Shown here: in pieces, positions 24,492 to 37,486 of the stretch
Position numbering within the stretch: position 1 is the stretch's first letter
Layout: each line of letters opens with the position of its first letter
Source: Arctopsyche grandis
Taxonomy: Eukaryota; Arthropoda; Insecta; Trichoptera; Hydropsychidae
Reading direction: 5' to 3'
DNA length: 64,000 nucleotides
NCBI RefSeq assembly: GCF_051622035.1
Contig: NC_135357.1
Coordinates: 37,183,691 to 37,247,690, forward strand
Notes under the pieces: generated by a model
The model's input: only the letters and a program-made list of their open reading frames with translations
Told to the model about the DNA's origin: nothing
Databases searched by the model: none
Made by a program: the position numbers and the translations under genes

Positions 24492-24817
24492 TTTAACGTG
24501 GGAACATGGAAGAGAGTATCCACTGTCCATGGGCATTCTTGGGTGAACAATAGAGACCCCGTATCAGGCTAACGGGACTCAGTAAGTGCCCGAACAAAGG
24601 ATACGCTGGGGCTCTCACAGAACGGGGCGAGTGCGGGTAGATATATGTACGTGCCTTGACAATAGAAACGCCAACGGATCGGGGAAGCTATGCTGGGCAA
24701 CTTGTCCTTTATAAGGAGGTACACGCGGTAGATCAGATAATTCTGGTGTGAGGGGTGGACCGTGTGGAATCGTTGATGGCATTTCATTTGGATCCTGAAC
24801 CTTACCCTTACCCAACA
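24492..24817 (+). mobile_element. LTR retrotransposon LTR remnant (solo LTR)
   Basis: Related to the LTRs at 48386-48652 and 49510-49890: it shares AACGTGGGAA, GATCGGGGAAGC, TTTATAAGGAGGTAC, TTTGGATCCT and a terminal CCAACA. The 5' end is damaged. No internal retroelement sequence follows, so it is a solo LTR or fragment. Confidence 0.65.
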
Positions 24818-25851
24818 ATATCAGATGACTTCAGGGCTCGGAGCCCGGGATCGAAGGACTTCACAACGGATTTTTTCCGTCTGCTATCTATCTACTAAAT
24901 TTTTCATTTTAGAATTGAGCTGCAGATTTAATCCACAGCTCAGTCGAAGCGTAGATGTGTTGATGCGTTTCTAAATTGAGAATTCATACTCATACCGATA
25001 ATGTTGCAAGATCGTATGTAAAACTTGTTTTTTTCGTTAGTTGAAATTTACATAGTGGGTATTTGAATATATGTAATTTCAATTTAATATTTTAACGATA
25101 CGGTTATTATTTTTTTGTTTTTATTTTTTTTTTAATTATTATTTATTTATGTGTTTATTATTGTAATTGTATTATTTACTGGCATGCGAGTATATTTTCA
25201 ATGTGCGTTTTTGCACCGAGGGGCTCCAGTACGCGCGCACTGGCCAATGCCGTATCTATTATGACGCGTCGCTTCGATTTTTCTAATTTTCATGGCGGTT
25301 TTCCTGTTATATGATATTTTTTACCACTTCCGGTATTGGGCCGGACTATGGATGGTATTGTTTTGAATTTAAAACAGGCTATAGAATATTAGGAAAGGAT
25401 GCAATGCGACTTTGGAATCAGTCGGTCGCGCGCTCCAGTGCACTTCGGTGGTGATTTTTTTTATCTCTCCTCTGAGTGGATTTCATTTGTTCTCTATTTA
25501 ATATACGTATGTATTATTTTTGTATATTTTACCTGTATTTAGACGTATTTTTCTATATATGCGAAATATCGATAGATAAAGTATTTCGAAAAATTTTGAC
25601 TAAAATTTGTAACCAGTGTCGATCCCTGATTACGCTTTTAAGCTTTTTACAGAATGTTTTAGTTTTAGGATAGCTTGCACACTATTTATCACATCACGCT
25701 GAGACTTTGTATCAGTCGACGAAATACCGTAATATCAAACAAAAAATCACAAATTTCTACCAAACATTAAAATCCTTTGTACTTGGGCCGTACCTACTTC
25801 ACAGTTTTGCACCAGAATATTCTGTATTTGAGTGTTTGGAACAAATTGTTT
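24818..25851. other. AT-rich intergenic DNA
   Basis: No gene is recognised. A weak inverted pair of CpG-containing segments near 25213-25245 and 25425-25455 (CACCGAGG, CTCCAGT, GCGCGC) may be the ends of an old, short DNA element; I could not find a duplicated target. Confidence 0.3.
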
Positions 25852-25855
25852 TTAA

Positions 25856-26547
25856 GGGGGTATTCTAGTCTAGAGAGACATATTTTGGGCGTTTTTTAAA
25901 ATTCAATAAAACAAAAACTAAAAAAAATTTTTTTACTAAATGTTTATTAATATTTCAATAATACATAACAAAAATGAAAAAAAAAAAACATTAAAAATTG
26001 AAAAAATTACAGGCTGGTAAAGTGGGGGAGGTAAAAATAAGGGTGCCTCCATCTTGACACGATTCCAACCCTTCTAGTCATCCGAAAAAAAAAAAAAAAA
26101 AAGATTCTTGATTAATAAGAATGTCGCTATGGTCCTTACCACGAAAAAAAATAAAAAAAATTTTTTCGCGAAATGGCAACTGTATAAAAAAAAACTAATT
26201 TTTTGGCCTTTTTTTTCAAAGTTTTGAATTTTTTTTAAATATTAAACAACAAAATTTTTACATAATTCTGGTACGGACCATAGAGGGATATATAAAAAAG
26301 AACCACACCAAATTTTAAATTAATTGGTACATTAGAACTTGAGATATCATGTCAAACTCGTTGGAAAAAGTAGTTTCGGGTAACGTTACGCGCCGGTTGG
26401 ATGCCACGTCACTAAAACAGCTATATCTCCGAAAATAATTTGAATTTTGAAAAATCCTCTTAAGGACATATTCTTAAAGGTTTAAATTTTGAAAATATGA
26501 CACAAAAAAAAATCGATTTTTTCAAATTTCTAGACAAGAATACCCCC
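25856..26547. mobile_element. MITE of 692 bp with TTAA target sites
   Basis: The ends are GGGGGTATTCTAGTCTAGA and the reverse complement of GGGGGTATTCTTGTCTAGA, differing at one position, with TTAA on both sides (25852-25855 and 26548-26551). The interior is A/T-rich without coding capacity. TTAA insertion suggests piggyBac-type transposition, but the GGGGGT terminus differs from the CCCTTTG family elsewhere in the window. Confidence 0.75.
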
Positions 26548-26839
26548 TTAAACATGTAGTACTCGGGTTATCGGGCGGACTGGTCTTTTTTAATAATGAA
26601 TTTAAAAAAATCAAAACCGACTGTACCGGTATTGACTTTTTTTCTTACGACAATACCGATATCGGAAATTTTAGTATTTTTTCAATCCCTATTTACGACG
26701 TTTCGGTATTTCAATTGTATTATGTTTGAATGTCGGATTAGAACAATTTCAAATCTCTTTGTTATACTTAAAATGTGAACTGAAATAGCATATGTCTATG
26801 AATGAATAAATAGAATGTTTGTCCGCTAATCTACCTCAC

Positions 26840-26945
26840 CAGTGGTGGCTCGTCCACATGGCTGCAGCCCTCCCTCTGTGACGAGCTCAACGAGTTCGAT
26901 TCATTTCTGTAGCCTCCCAATGTGAATTCTCACGAGCCGCCACTG
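26840..26945. mobile_element. hAT-type MITE, 106 bp
   Basis: The inverted ends are CAGTGGTGGCTCGT and, from the right, CAGTGGCGGCTCGTG. The flanks TACCTCAC (26832-26839) and TATCTCAC (26946-26953) are an 8-bp duplication with one difference. There is no coding sequence. Confidence 0.8.
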
Positions 26946-26953
26946 TATCTCAC

Positions 26954-29442
26954 CATATAATAACTTTCAACTTTCATCCCACTCGAGCAGCGCCAGGCAA
27001 TTCGGTTAGAGCCACACCGGACGACTTTATCGGAAAAAATGTACGGAAATGTGAGTGACCAAGAAGTTGACGGGTGTGGCACGCTCCATCTAACTGCATA
27101 CATTTGGTCTGGTCGCTTGCAAGTCGCACGGTTTGGCCCGATACTTGGGTTTTCATTCTATTTACGATCCAGATACTTTATTTATAAACTTAAGGATTTT
27201 TTTGATTAGAATTAGTGGTACCCAAAAGAATGTAGAAGAAATTTGAAAAATTACATGAAAAGCTAGAGGTAAAAATAAAGAAAGTAAGAATGTTGTGCAG
27301 ATGAACTGAACCGGGAGTGTGGGTGAATATTGCATGAGATATGAGATAAGTTGGAACTCCCACCACAGTTATATCATATTTATTATACTTGAACTCAGAG
27401 TTGAGTCGTTGGGGTACGTTCTTAGGATGTCTCAAGAAGATCATCTGATAAAGTGATCTTGAAAGTGACTCCAGTTGGAATAGGTCTTTGCGGCAATCGA
27501 ATACTATATACATGTTTGTACAGAAGAATTTGATCCGCAGAGTTCCCAACACAATATTAGATAAGAGGATTGAAGAAGAAGAATTGTGCCTTTTGTATTC
27601 ATTAATAATACACATGTACTTCGCAATTGCAACTATTTACATACGTCATATTTGTTTAATGCATTGTGAGTCATGAGAGTAGAGTTTGCGATTTGTTGTA
27701 GACTCAGAATGTAGATACTTGACCTTGATGTGCTTTGACACATTTACGAAAACATCAAAAGGTACTGGAAAAAGAAGTGCTTCCTACTAAAAGGTTGAGA
27801 TTTAAAAGAAGCTTATAATTGAGAACAGATCAAAGTCAAGCTTCCTATATTATACACTATTTGTTGTCGTTCCAAAGCACACGTGCTTCTACGGAAATAT
27901 GATCTACTTCATGCTCACGCAAGGCCACGAAACCTTGATCTGATCGATTTTAATCGAGAATACCTTGCTTCGAAGTGCATACGCGTGCATTCTTAAGCTG
28001 TGAGTTCTAAGTTTTGAGCGGTAAATGTCAAAAGAAAGCTTGCAACAAGACTTATTATAAGATCGTTACGGGTCAAAGTCCATATTTACGAATGGTACGT
28101 TGGTTGGATACTGTGTACGTAAGCTTGGCACACTTTATCCGAGTTTTTTTTTGTTTGTTCTTTTCTACTTCTTATTTGTCTACTACTAGTGCTTATCGAC
28201 AACCATATGTACATACATACATAGGGGTTTCGGTATCCGTTTTTTGACCGCAAGTGACTTTGTTGGCGTTCTGTTTCGTTTCCTATTTCTATGCTTTGTT
28301 TGTGAAACTCGATTCATCATTGTATTATATGACCCCGTTTTTTCTTTTTGCCCAGTCCTATTATATTACTGTCGATTAGACTAATTATTGCAAATGTTGG
28401 TTCATACAAAATGCATTAGAGTTCAACTCGGTTATTACAAGTTTCATCGTAACAGCTGAGTTTGTATTGTTTTATTTTGGCAATAAATGTAGATATGTAA
28501 ATTATAAAATATAGAGTGAAAAAGAAAAAGTTATTGGCGTTTAAACAATTAAAATCTGACATAGCGAGATGGCGGCGAAAAGGGATATAAAGTAAGAAGA
28601 GGCTAAAACGAACAATCTGGACGAACAGTTTGAACGATCAATTTGGACGATAGACGTCAAGAATAAATATGACTGAGTATTTTCAAACGGCGTCAATATT
28701 GATATTGATGACCAAACCGAGCAAAATGGCAAAGTTTGAAAACGATCGGATAAGAACCCAAACTTCGTCACATGTCCAAATCGTTTCTGAAGTAAGAAGA
28801 GATTTGTAATGTAATAAAAAATTGTTATAAAATTTGATCGGGGATCTACACTAAATACAAATCAGATATATTGACACTTTGATATATCTGATCAAATCAG
28901 ATATATTGACATTTCGTATATTTATACATAAACTACATAGATAGAGTGAAAATATATTATATGTATACTTGTCTTATATATGTACATATATGTATGTAGG
29001 TATAAATCCGTAACGGCGTCTGTAATTCGTTTCTAATTGGCTGTCGTCAAAGTCGTTTCTGATTGGCTGGATAGGTCAAAAACCTTTGTGATTGGTCGGT
29101 CTTTAAATGATTTAATAAATTTAATAAAAAAAAACGAATGAAGATTTTTTTCATGGTTTTCATTTAATTTCCATTTACCGAGCGAAGCCGGGTAGCACCA
29201 CTAAATTTATGCTAAATAAATTGTGGCTTTCCAAAATATACATAGAAACTGGAATCGAGATGGAAACCGCATGTAAAATAATAATTAAGCTAAAATAATT
29301 TTACATAACCGCTTTATCCTTGAATCACTTTCGACCAGGGCCAATTGAGGCTTTCCATATATGTAATATAGCAATTTACAATTAAAAAATTATATTTAAT
29401 CTTTAGATTTTATAATAAGTTGATCAAATTTTATTTTTGTTA
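26954..29442. other. intergenic DNA, no gene seen
   Basis: Mostly AT-rich. Open frames (for example about 27190-27615 on the minus strand) have no family resemblance. A recurrent terminal motif, CCGAGCGAAGCCGGGTAGCA, occurs at 29179-29198 and marks the end of a Helitron-like or similar repeat that also appears near 47665, 52880 and 61722. At 28862-28912 ATCAGATATATTGACA occurs twice. Confidence 0.4.
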
Positions 29443-29450
29443 CTGGCAAC

Positions 29451-30060
29451 CCGATCGAATATTCGAATTATTCGTTTGATTTTTCAGCCATTCGTTATTC
29501 GAATATTTCATCAACTATTCGAATATTATTCGTGCATATATTTTTTTATAAACTTAATAAAAAAGAACATGAAAAGAGTGATGACGAAGAAGCCGACGAT
29601 TATGAAGAAAATGAAATATATAATGGGGATAATTGTGATAATAAAGGAGGTTTGTAAAAATGAAGATAATGAAGAAGATGAAATGTCTACATGTGAAGAA
29701 ACGGATGTTTATTCATTAAATACGGAAATGTTTGAAGAAAATCACTTTTCGATCGATAATAATCTCTACGAAATTTTAAGAAAACATCAGAAAAATAATA
29801 CGAATATTTAAGAAGTCACCGGTGAAATATACATTTTTACAAGAAATCATAATGAAAAAAGAAAATAAAAAATTGAAATTATTATTGGCTGGTAAAAACG
29901 AGGTGGAATTCAATGGCAACTATTATAAGACGATTCATTCAAATTTATGCTTGGTACATATGTAATTACCTTTTTTTTTAAATTTTCGAATATTCGAATA
30001 GCTCTTGATTTACTATTCGATATTTGAATAGTTGAAGTTGACTAATATTTGGGATCCCTA
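29451..30060. mobile_element. decayed hAT-like element with 8-bp target duplication
   Basis: CTGGCAAC occurs at 29443-29450 and again at 30061-30068, flanking a 610-bp segment. The right end, read inward, is TAGGGATCCCAAATATTAG, a hAT-like terminus; the left end is damaged. Both arms are rich in ATTCGAATATTCG-type palindromes. A short frame inside (about 29570-29811, acidic, ending in RKHQKNN) is not recognised and is probably a remnant. Confidence 0.55.
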
Positions 30061-30068
30061 CTGGCAAC

Positions 30069-31030
30069 CCTGTGTTTTTGACGTTTGATTTTCCGGGCGG
30101 ACCCCGATTGGGTCGTGCGAGAAATTTTAGAGAGGGGCACTCTTTTTTTATTTGCAGGGCTAAATGTTTTAGAGATAGAGATACCAAAATTGTCTGCAAA
30201 TAGGGTTTTTTTCCGGGCCGATAAATGCTACCCTACTAGTTTTACCTAAGGGTCGTTTTCGATAGTTCCGATCGCGACATGAAATGTTCATAGATGATGG
30301 AGCAGTCAACATTTCGTGTTCCATTTGAACATATGCATACATATATCGTATTTATAAAAGTTCTCACGTTTCATTTGCCTGAAATTAACAACGCGCTCCG
30401 GAAATGTACGGTTAGCTATGTTTAGTGAATAATTGATAAGCTTTTGAGGTCGACGAGTACATTTTGCGAAAATAAAATATATATAAGTGATAGTGCTTAG
30501 CTCTGTGTATGTATGTATGTATGTTAATTTTTTATTTTTATTTGAATTAATTTTTTTTTTATTAAATCACAGTTTAATGAGAAACACAAAAAAAGAAGCG
30601 CTCACTGAAAATCCGGTCATAATAATTAATGTATTTTTACAGATTATATTCAATACATCGGATTTGTATTCTTGTTTTATGGTTTTTTTGAACCATTATA
30701 AAATATCTCACTATTCAACTCGTCATGACGCAGAAACAGATAAAAAACGTTAATTGTCACGTATTTTAAATGTTGTCAATCAAAATAGAAAAAAAGTGCA
30801 CTTTGTACTCTCCAATAGCTTTATATATATAATATATATTTATTTTTTGTAAAATCGTTTGGTTCTTGTATATGTTGTCTTGATCGGTTTTTAATTTGAT
30901 TCGATTTTGTCTTTTTGGAGATTGCTATTTTATTTTTACATTTTTTATCCTCAGTGGTTTCCAGCTGTTTTTCTAAGGTAACAGAATGACGTTGTATAAT
31001 TCTGACAATTTTATTTTTTTAAGATTGATT
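30069..31030. other. AT-rich DNA, no gene seen
   Basis: Simple A/T-rich sequence with short TA and GTAT runs (30507-30523). No coding or repeat structure could be supported. Confidence 0.4.
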
Positions 31031-31032
31031 TG

Positions 31033-31480
31033 CCAGCAGCATAGCTCGGTCGTTACGCTTCTGCTTAGTGTCTTGAAGCGCCGGGTTCGATCCCATGAGC
31101 TGACCTCGATTGAAAATAATTTTACCGAGTATATCTGTAGTGCTGCTGGTCAGACCTGGATATTTGTGACTCCAGGTCGATCGTTTCCTATCAGAGTTTG
31201 CCAATTTTCTCTGATTTCATTGTTGAAACGGTTCCCGATTAAAAATTGGCAAAAACCTTGCTATTTACTATGTCACCACTATTTGAGATAGATTAATGTA
31301 GAATAAAATTTATGTACAATTCGTAGATGTCTCGTTAATTTGCGAGTTTTTTAGTGTCTCGTAATTCAGCGACTTGTATAATAAAGAAAATGCTGCAATG
31401 TTTGTAATTGGCCAGGAAGGCGCATTGGGGTTACCTGTAAGGTTTTCCTGGTATATGTATATGTAAAAATAAATAAATAA
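31033..31480 (+). mobile_element. tRNA-derived SINE, copy 1
   Basis: The head has pol III boxes: TAGCTCGGTCGTTACG (A-box-like, about 31042-31057) and GGGTTCGATCCC (B box, 31083-31094). The body includes CCAGGTCGATCGTTTCC. The 3' part has the inverted pair GGCCAGGAAGG/CCTGGTA around GCGCATTGGGG and ends in an AAATAAATAAAT tail. Other copies lie at 37980, 38500 and 45190 on the opposite strand. Confidence 0.85.
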
Positions 31481-32079
31481 TTTGTACAAATAATTAGCTT
31501 TTCCAATTCAATTGGGATGTCCACATAAAAAAGTTTGTGATCGCTGGTGATTATTACGCACCACAAATATAAATGCACACATACATGTGTTCAGTCGAGT
31601 TTTGAAGTTCTGCGCGTGAGCACGTTTGTGTTCGCTTTATTTCGTTAGTTTTTCCAAAATTGTGTTTGTGATTTATTTTAATCATAATGTGAAGTATTCT
31701 TTTTTGTGAGCGCGACTTTAATTTTTTTGTGTGTGTGTCAGAATTAAATTTTAATTCTGTATGTGTTTTGTTTTGGATTGGTTCCATTTCAAAACCAGTT
31801 TTGTCAGTCGATAGTCAGAAGATGCATGCCAAAATGACAACTCGACAGTATATATAATTTTAAACGTTTTACGCAACTGCTGATGAACATTTCACATTAT
31901 CGATTGAGATAAAATGACTCTTCTCTTGTGAACGCATTTTTTTATCGTTGTCTCCAGTTACTGTTTTTTTTTTATTATTATTATCAACGTTTGATAACGC
32001 AGCAGAGTAAATGTGCCAGTGAAGTGTTGAAAAAGTAATTTAAAAATAACATTATTTGTGCTTGTTTGCTGGCTCAGAA
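31481..32079. other. AT-rich DNA upstream of a candidate first exon
   Basis: No gene is seen. TATATATAATTTTAAA near 31850 could be a TATA element for transcription to the right, but this is only suggestive. Confidence 0.25.
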
Positions 32080-32093
32080 ATGTCGAGACAAAG
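32080..32093 (+). other. candidate 5' exon with ATG for the RING-CH membrane protein gene
   Basis: ATGTCGAGACAAAG precedes a donor (GTAATT). Spliced to the acceptor at 39618 it would open a 33-codon frame ending at TGA 39700-39702, offset by one base from the main reading frame. It may be an upstream frame, the true start if the exon contains a one-base error, or chance. There is no direct support. Confidence 0.2.
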
Positions 32094-32338
32094 GTAATTT
32101 ATTATTTGAACGTTTTTAATGTTTGTTCTAAAATTATTAAAGATTACTTAAAATTGATAAATTAATATTGAATTCGGCTTTATGCTATGACGTGGCGTTT
32201 ACATTGCAAAAATTTTATCAAAATATGTATTATGTCTGTATGCCAAATACAAAGTTAAAAAGTATTCATATCTGGGATAAGAAGAAGGTTTTTCAAGATT
32301 GTTTACATCTTTTAAATATACTTTATATTCTGCTTTAA

Positions 32339-33100
32339 ACCTCTGAATGCCGATCGGCGTTTTGCCAACATGTCCATGGGCCTGAAAACCACCGACAGGC
32401 GTTGTATTTTGAGCATGTACTAAGTAAACAAGAATACTACCCGCTAAGCCTTTCCAGGTAGCATTGAAAAAAAAATACATGGATCGTGTAATCAGTAGAC
32501 ACCGGATAGTCACAGTACTTTTTCTAGGAATCGGGGCGGTTTAGTTATATTTACAAAGCTAGAGTAAAAAAAAAAAACGTTCGGCGAACCATTAACAATG
32601 CAATGAACAATACACAGCACTCTCTGGGTCCGTTTTTTTCAAGACGGCACCTTGGTTATCCGGCCTTTAGTAATCAGTTTAATTTATTTGTCCACGTTTA
32701 TAAAGACTGGTTTACACTGAAATTTCTGAATTTATAACCATAGCAGAATTTTCCGATGGAAATCCCTGACTGCTGAGTATTTTAGATTGTAGCTTGGCAT
32801 TTAGATTGTGAGCATTACATTTTAACAACAATGAAGAAGATGAACTAAACTAAAGTTTTGGAAAAATACATTCATTAATAGACTTGTTTTTTTATTTTAT
32901 ATTGTTGCAAGATATATTAGAGAGTCTAAACACACCTTTACAATACTCAATCCTCGGCGGTAGTTATCTAGGGTTTGTTTGGATTAGCTTCAATTTTTAT
33001 TCCTGCTTTCTATTGGATTTCTAAATAATTCTAGTTGGAAATGTTGGCAAAATTTTCAGCCTGGCGGACTTTCCACAGAAAATACGTCAGCACCAAAGGG
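32339..33100 (+). mobile_element. piggyBac-type MITE, copy 2, with an internal insertion
   Basis: Flanked by TTAA at 32335-32338 and 33101-33104. The left end reads ACCTCTGAATGC and the right CACCAAAGGG. The body matches copies 1 and 3. An extra stretch of about 200 bp (about 32500-32690) contains a piece resembling the palindromic hAT-type MITE (TTCGGCGAACC, AACAATGCAATGAACAAT), indicating nesting. Confidence 0.78.
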
Positions 33101-33104
33101 TTAA

Positions 33105-34887
33105 AAAACAAAGCTTTTGATAGTATGGATGTGAAACTAAATCAAGTGTACCAAAAGAAGTCTAAAAATAAATATGTATGTATATGAATGAAAAAGTCTC
33201 AGGTAGTGGATACACTTAATACGATTTTTCTAAACCTCTTAATACGAGATTTCTTTTGATCTGAACTAAATGAAGCTAGGCATACTACTTGAAAAGTTTA
33301 TATTAGGTAAACATGGAAAGAATTGCAGAAAGTGTATGGAAAGTAGAGAATGAAGCTTGGGCAAGATACATACATACATACGTAGGAATGGAAGAGCTTT
33401 CAATGATGATAATTTATTTTTGACTACTACGCTTTAATTTAATAACATTTTTCCATTGTACACCCTGTTACCTTTTTTTTTTGTTTTTAATATATGTATA
33501 TATGCATTATAAAATTAATTTTTATAATTTGTTTATTCGGTTTGAAGGTAATGTAAAATATAAAGTGGAAGTGAAACAACATGTGTTTTAAGTTTGGGTA
33601 AGAGTGAGACGCAAGATCGAATAGCACGCTCTGTTCTCACGAAATGTGCAAACCCAATACATTTTTTTTTTAAATTAAAACAAATCATATTCGGTTTCAA
33701 ATTAAAAAGTCGACAACCGACCATAGAAGTTGCAACTCATTTTCTGCTAGGCGCTATTTATTCACGGTGATTTACATAAACTATACGGAAAAAAATCAAC
33801 AACTATGGAAAATTTTGACAAAGCTCGTCAAACTTCTTTATGTGCATGGACGAATCCATTCTTTATTCTATACAAACCATTTAATTAATTGCGTTCTATA
33901 TGAAGTACATACTACACGACGGTAATACAGAATCATATTCGAATCCAAGGTCATCTGACGACTACACGTGTCATTATATAAAGAAAAAAAAACTAACTAC
34001 AAACCATCCATCCGTAAACATAGTAAAAGAGATAAACGAGACAAAAACGACCGGTTTTTTTTTTATTATGTAAATCAATTTTCGTTTAATCAATTAAATG
34101 CGTGCGTCCTTGTTTCGAACTATCTCTCATGACCCAAAAGTTCATTTGTTTGATCGGAGGGACAGAACCAAACCTCGTTGCGTACGAGTTTGTTGAACTT
34201 CTGGGTCTCGTGTGGGTATATTTATATGAGCGCTGGCACACGTTTTTGTTCACTGTTGTGACCAGTTTTCCGCGCTCGAGTCGACTTGATGACTTACACC
34301 AATTTAGGAAGACGCCATATCTCTTCAGCAATTCCGGCTAATCGACCCAATCAACAGATCGGTCTCGCACCCGATGACCACATTTCGAAACAGTTCCATT
34401 TAGAACGCGGCTTCGGTTCGAAAAGGGCGCAAGCGACTTTTTAGGGCGATTTTTAAGGTCACCAACCCAACTGATCTTTGTCATCTTTGGTGAGTTTGTG
34501 TTTTAGCAGTTTTGGGTGTCGGAATATCTGATTTGTATTCCACTGTCGGTTCATCTTGACATTTTATAACCAAGGACTTGAGAAATATAATGGTATCGGC
34601 CCGGCTCAGGACGTATTCTTCACATTCATATTCTGTTAACACAGTTGTTTGTGGATTTTGGTTCAGAAGGTCGACGTTTTCTTTTCAATCAAATCACATT
34701 TGTGTGTATCGAATTTGGTGTCTAGCAAATGGTCTAACGTTTGTACTAGTTCAAATTATCGATACATTTTAGTCGTTTGATGTCTCTTTTGAAGATGTGT
34801 CTGTTGTATACGCTTGCGTACGCATCCATGTGAAATTTATCCCTGATCAATATGCGTGGAGATACTGTGGAATGTTTTTCACATCAT
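33105..34887. other. intergenic or intron DNA, no gene seen
   Basis: AT-rich to 34 kb. 34090-34780 is less AT-rich with short unrecognised frames on both strands. No family match or splice-supported exon could be found. Confidence 0.35.
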
Positions 34888-34891
34888 TTAA

Positions 34892-35430
34892 CCCTTTGAA
34901 TACTGGTCAGTATCGATCGGCGTTTTTTCAACAAGTCCACGAATTACGCCCGTAGGCGTATTTTGAGTATGTAAAAAATATACAAGAATACTACCCGCTA
35001 AGTCTTTCCAGGTAGCATTGAACATAGGTCTTGTAATCCCTGTCAATGTTTATAAAGACTGGTTTACACCGGAATTTCTGAATTTATAACCATAGCAGAA
35101 TTTCTCGATGGAAATTAGTATTTTAGATTGTGGCTTGGAATTTAGATTGTGAGCATTACATTTAACAACAATGAAGAAGATGGAACTAGTTTTGGAAAAA
35201 TACATTCATGAATATACTTCTTTTGTTTATTTTATATTGTTGCAAGATATATTAGAGAGTATAAACACACCTTTACAAAACTCGAAATCCTCGGCGGTAG
35301 TTATCTAGGGTTTGTTTGGATTAGCTACAATTTTTATACCTGCTTTCTATTGGATTTATAAATAGTTCTAGTTGGAAATGTTGGCGAAATTTTCAGCGTG
35401 GCGGGATATCAACAGAAAATACGTCAACTA
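34892..35430 (+). mobile_element. piggyBac-type MITE, copy 3
   Basis: TTAA at 34888-34891 precedes CCCTTTGAATACTGG. The right side ends AATACGTCAACTA followed by TTAA (35431-35434), lacking the CAAAGGG seen in copy 2, so that end is eroded. The body matches copies 1 and 2, including TAGGGTTTGTTTGGATTAGC. Confidence 0.75.
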
Positions 35431-35434
35431 TTAA

Positions 35435-36123
35435 CTAGAAACATCAAAAAAAGATAAATGTACTTACATATAGGCAATGAAATTATATGGTAAATTGGTC
35501 TCACTCTCTCAGCTGCTTCGATTATCTATTATTTTGAAAGACACTAAAACAAGTCAACATGCAAAAATTTTTCAGGTAAAACCAAATAGACCACGTCCCT
35601 GATTTAAAAAAAATCTCATGCGGCGCATTTTCTCTCGTTTGGATCGCCCTCAAAGTAATCCTTATGACGATCATGGATCGTCATTATCAGAATGATGTGC
35701 ATACGTAAATTAGTTTTGGGTCACAAGTTGCTATTTTATCAATACGCTTGCAGTTCGTTTAATTTGTCCCACTCACGTTCAACGTGAGAATTGCTAATCA
35801 GCAAATTTGCAACACACTTGCATGTGTGCGTATAATTTATGTTCTCTAATGCAATTTTTAGCCACTTGTCGTCTAGTCGATTATAGTGATTGCAGAGAGT
35901 GGGTTGCGGGGACACGTCCCTTGAATTGGATAATTGCTTTCGTGATTGTGATTTCCTCGCCAGAGTTGTTTTAATCCCGAGAATCATTCATCCATAAGAG
36001 CAGACGAGCTGGAAATGTTATGGGATGTTGAGCATCGACATGGTCGATAGGCTCGTGTATTTTCAGTATTATTACAAATATAAAGAATCGCTCACACTAT
36101 TGTGACTCATCTTGCATCACCTG
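35435..36123. other. AT-rich DNA, no gene seen
   Basis: No coding or repeat structure could be supported here. Confidence 0.35.
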
Positions 36124-36126
36124 TAA

Positions 36127-36678
36127 AGGTCTATTCATTTTGGCACAGCACAGATCGACAACAGTATAAAATGTATTTTTTAGTACATTGGATTATAAGC
36201 CAAAAGACAATTTTTGCTATGAAAATCGCGAATACGGAATATTTGGCACCCGAATTCTCGTTAGTATGATAGTTATCGTTAGTATGATGGACTTTTCGGC
36301 TGCTTGATGTTCCATTATAGAGATTTTAGTGACTTTTGGGCGAGCGCTTTGTGACCAATAATCACTGAATCGTTCCGTAATGTACATATACGTGGCGTAG
36401 ACGTAAAAGCAGTGGTCGACAAATAAATTCATATTATACAGCAGTATCCTATCAAGCAAAATCGGTTTTATTTGGCCACCGTGGAAATATTCACGCACGA
36501 CGTGACGTCATAGTAGGAAGTGCACGCGTACTGACGAAAGTGCGCATGCGCATATGAATATGTTCGGACAATATTGACTTGCAATGAACGTGCGCTGCTG
36601 TATAGTTTGAATATAAGTCTTTTATGTCCACTGCTGTGCCGAGCTGTTGCCTTGCAGTGCTGGATAGTATGAATAGGA
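36127..36678. mobile_element. Harbinger-like non-autonomous element
   Basis: TAA precedes AGGTCTATTCATTTTGGCAC at the left. The right end reads CAGTGCTGGATAGTATGAATAGG followed by ATAA, roughly the inverse. The ends resemble AGGTCTG-type Harbinger termini elsewhere in the window. Matching fragments lie at 18610-18765 and, in order, from 21596 to 23775. It is non-coding. Confidence 0.6.
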
Positions 36679-36679
36679 T

Positions 36680-37485
36680 AATATGTGAGCTATTAGACGT
36701 GTCTTTTAAGTTAAATCGATTTGTAGTTAGAAATAATTGGAAAGTTTTGTTGTATAATATAATATAGTTTTAATATTATAGTATAAGTACGGATTTGATA
36801 TCATCAATTTTTTTATGCAACTCTAACATTGGTCCAAGTACTACTCCACATTGTGAAGTAATATTTGCCTTTTCGTGTCGGTTGCACAATCAATTGGTGT
36901 AGGCATTGACGGGTACACTTTCACCAGAATTTATACAGACGGTGATCACCGTGGTTTAATCCGTCTTCACGTGTAAATTTTTTTGGATATTTGCACATGT
37001 GGTGTGCGTTGCCAAGTTTAAATTACAATATTTGCATGTTTGGTGAATGTTGAATTATTTTTATTACACAAAGAACTCTTTTAATTTAGCCCGGGCATAT
37101 GTATGTATGCAGTATGGAAATTATCATGTACGGTAACAATGTCGCTTTCAAAGTAAATATATTTAGTATCTAAGCCAATATTGACGATTCATTATTGATC
37201 CAACGTTTTAATGCAAACCGTGTTTCTTCACAACGACTCACATTTTTATTGCTGTTGTTGTTTCGTAGAATATATAGGCAATTGCAATAGTTTTCGAATT
37301 GTCTACTGAATATTTGAATGACATTGACAGCTAAAGTGGGACTGCTTCGGGATATGTCAGCTTAGAAAACACGTGTATGTTTTGGATTTCATTAGACAGC
37401 TGATTATATTTCACGTTTAACTACATATTGACAATGATAGATGTGTAAGTACATATTTAAAGGGTTGGGTTGAGTCTGATTCACG
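36680..37485. other. AT-rich DNA, no gene seen
   Basis: No supported features. 36940-36975 contains a GGTGATCACC palindrome. Confidence 0.3.
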
Positions 37486-37486
37486 A

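Noticed and set aside
27190-27615. 141-codon minus-strand open frame
   Set aside because: No recognisable domain and no splice or promoter support; AT-rich frame of ordinary composition.
28862-28912. CRISPR-like short repeats
   Set aside because: Only two copies of an AT-rich word; eukaryotic context; no spacers of regular length.
29437-29811. 124-codon acidic/basic frame as a possible gene
   Set aside because: It starts outside and continues into a decayed hAT-like element; most likely a remnant, with no recognisable transposase motif.
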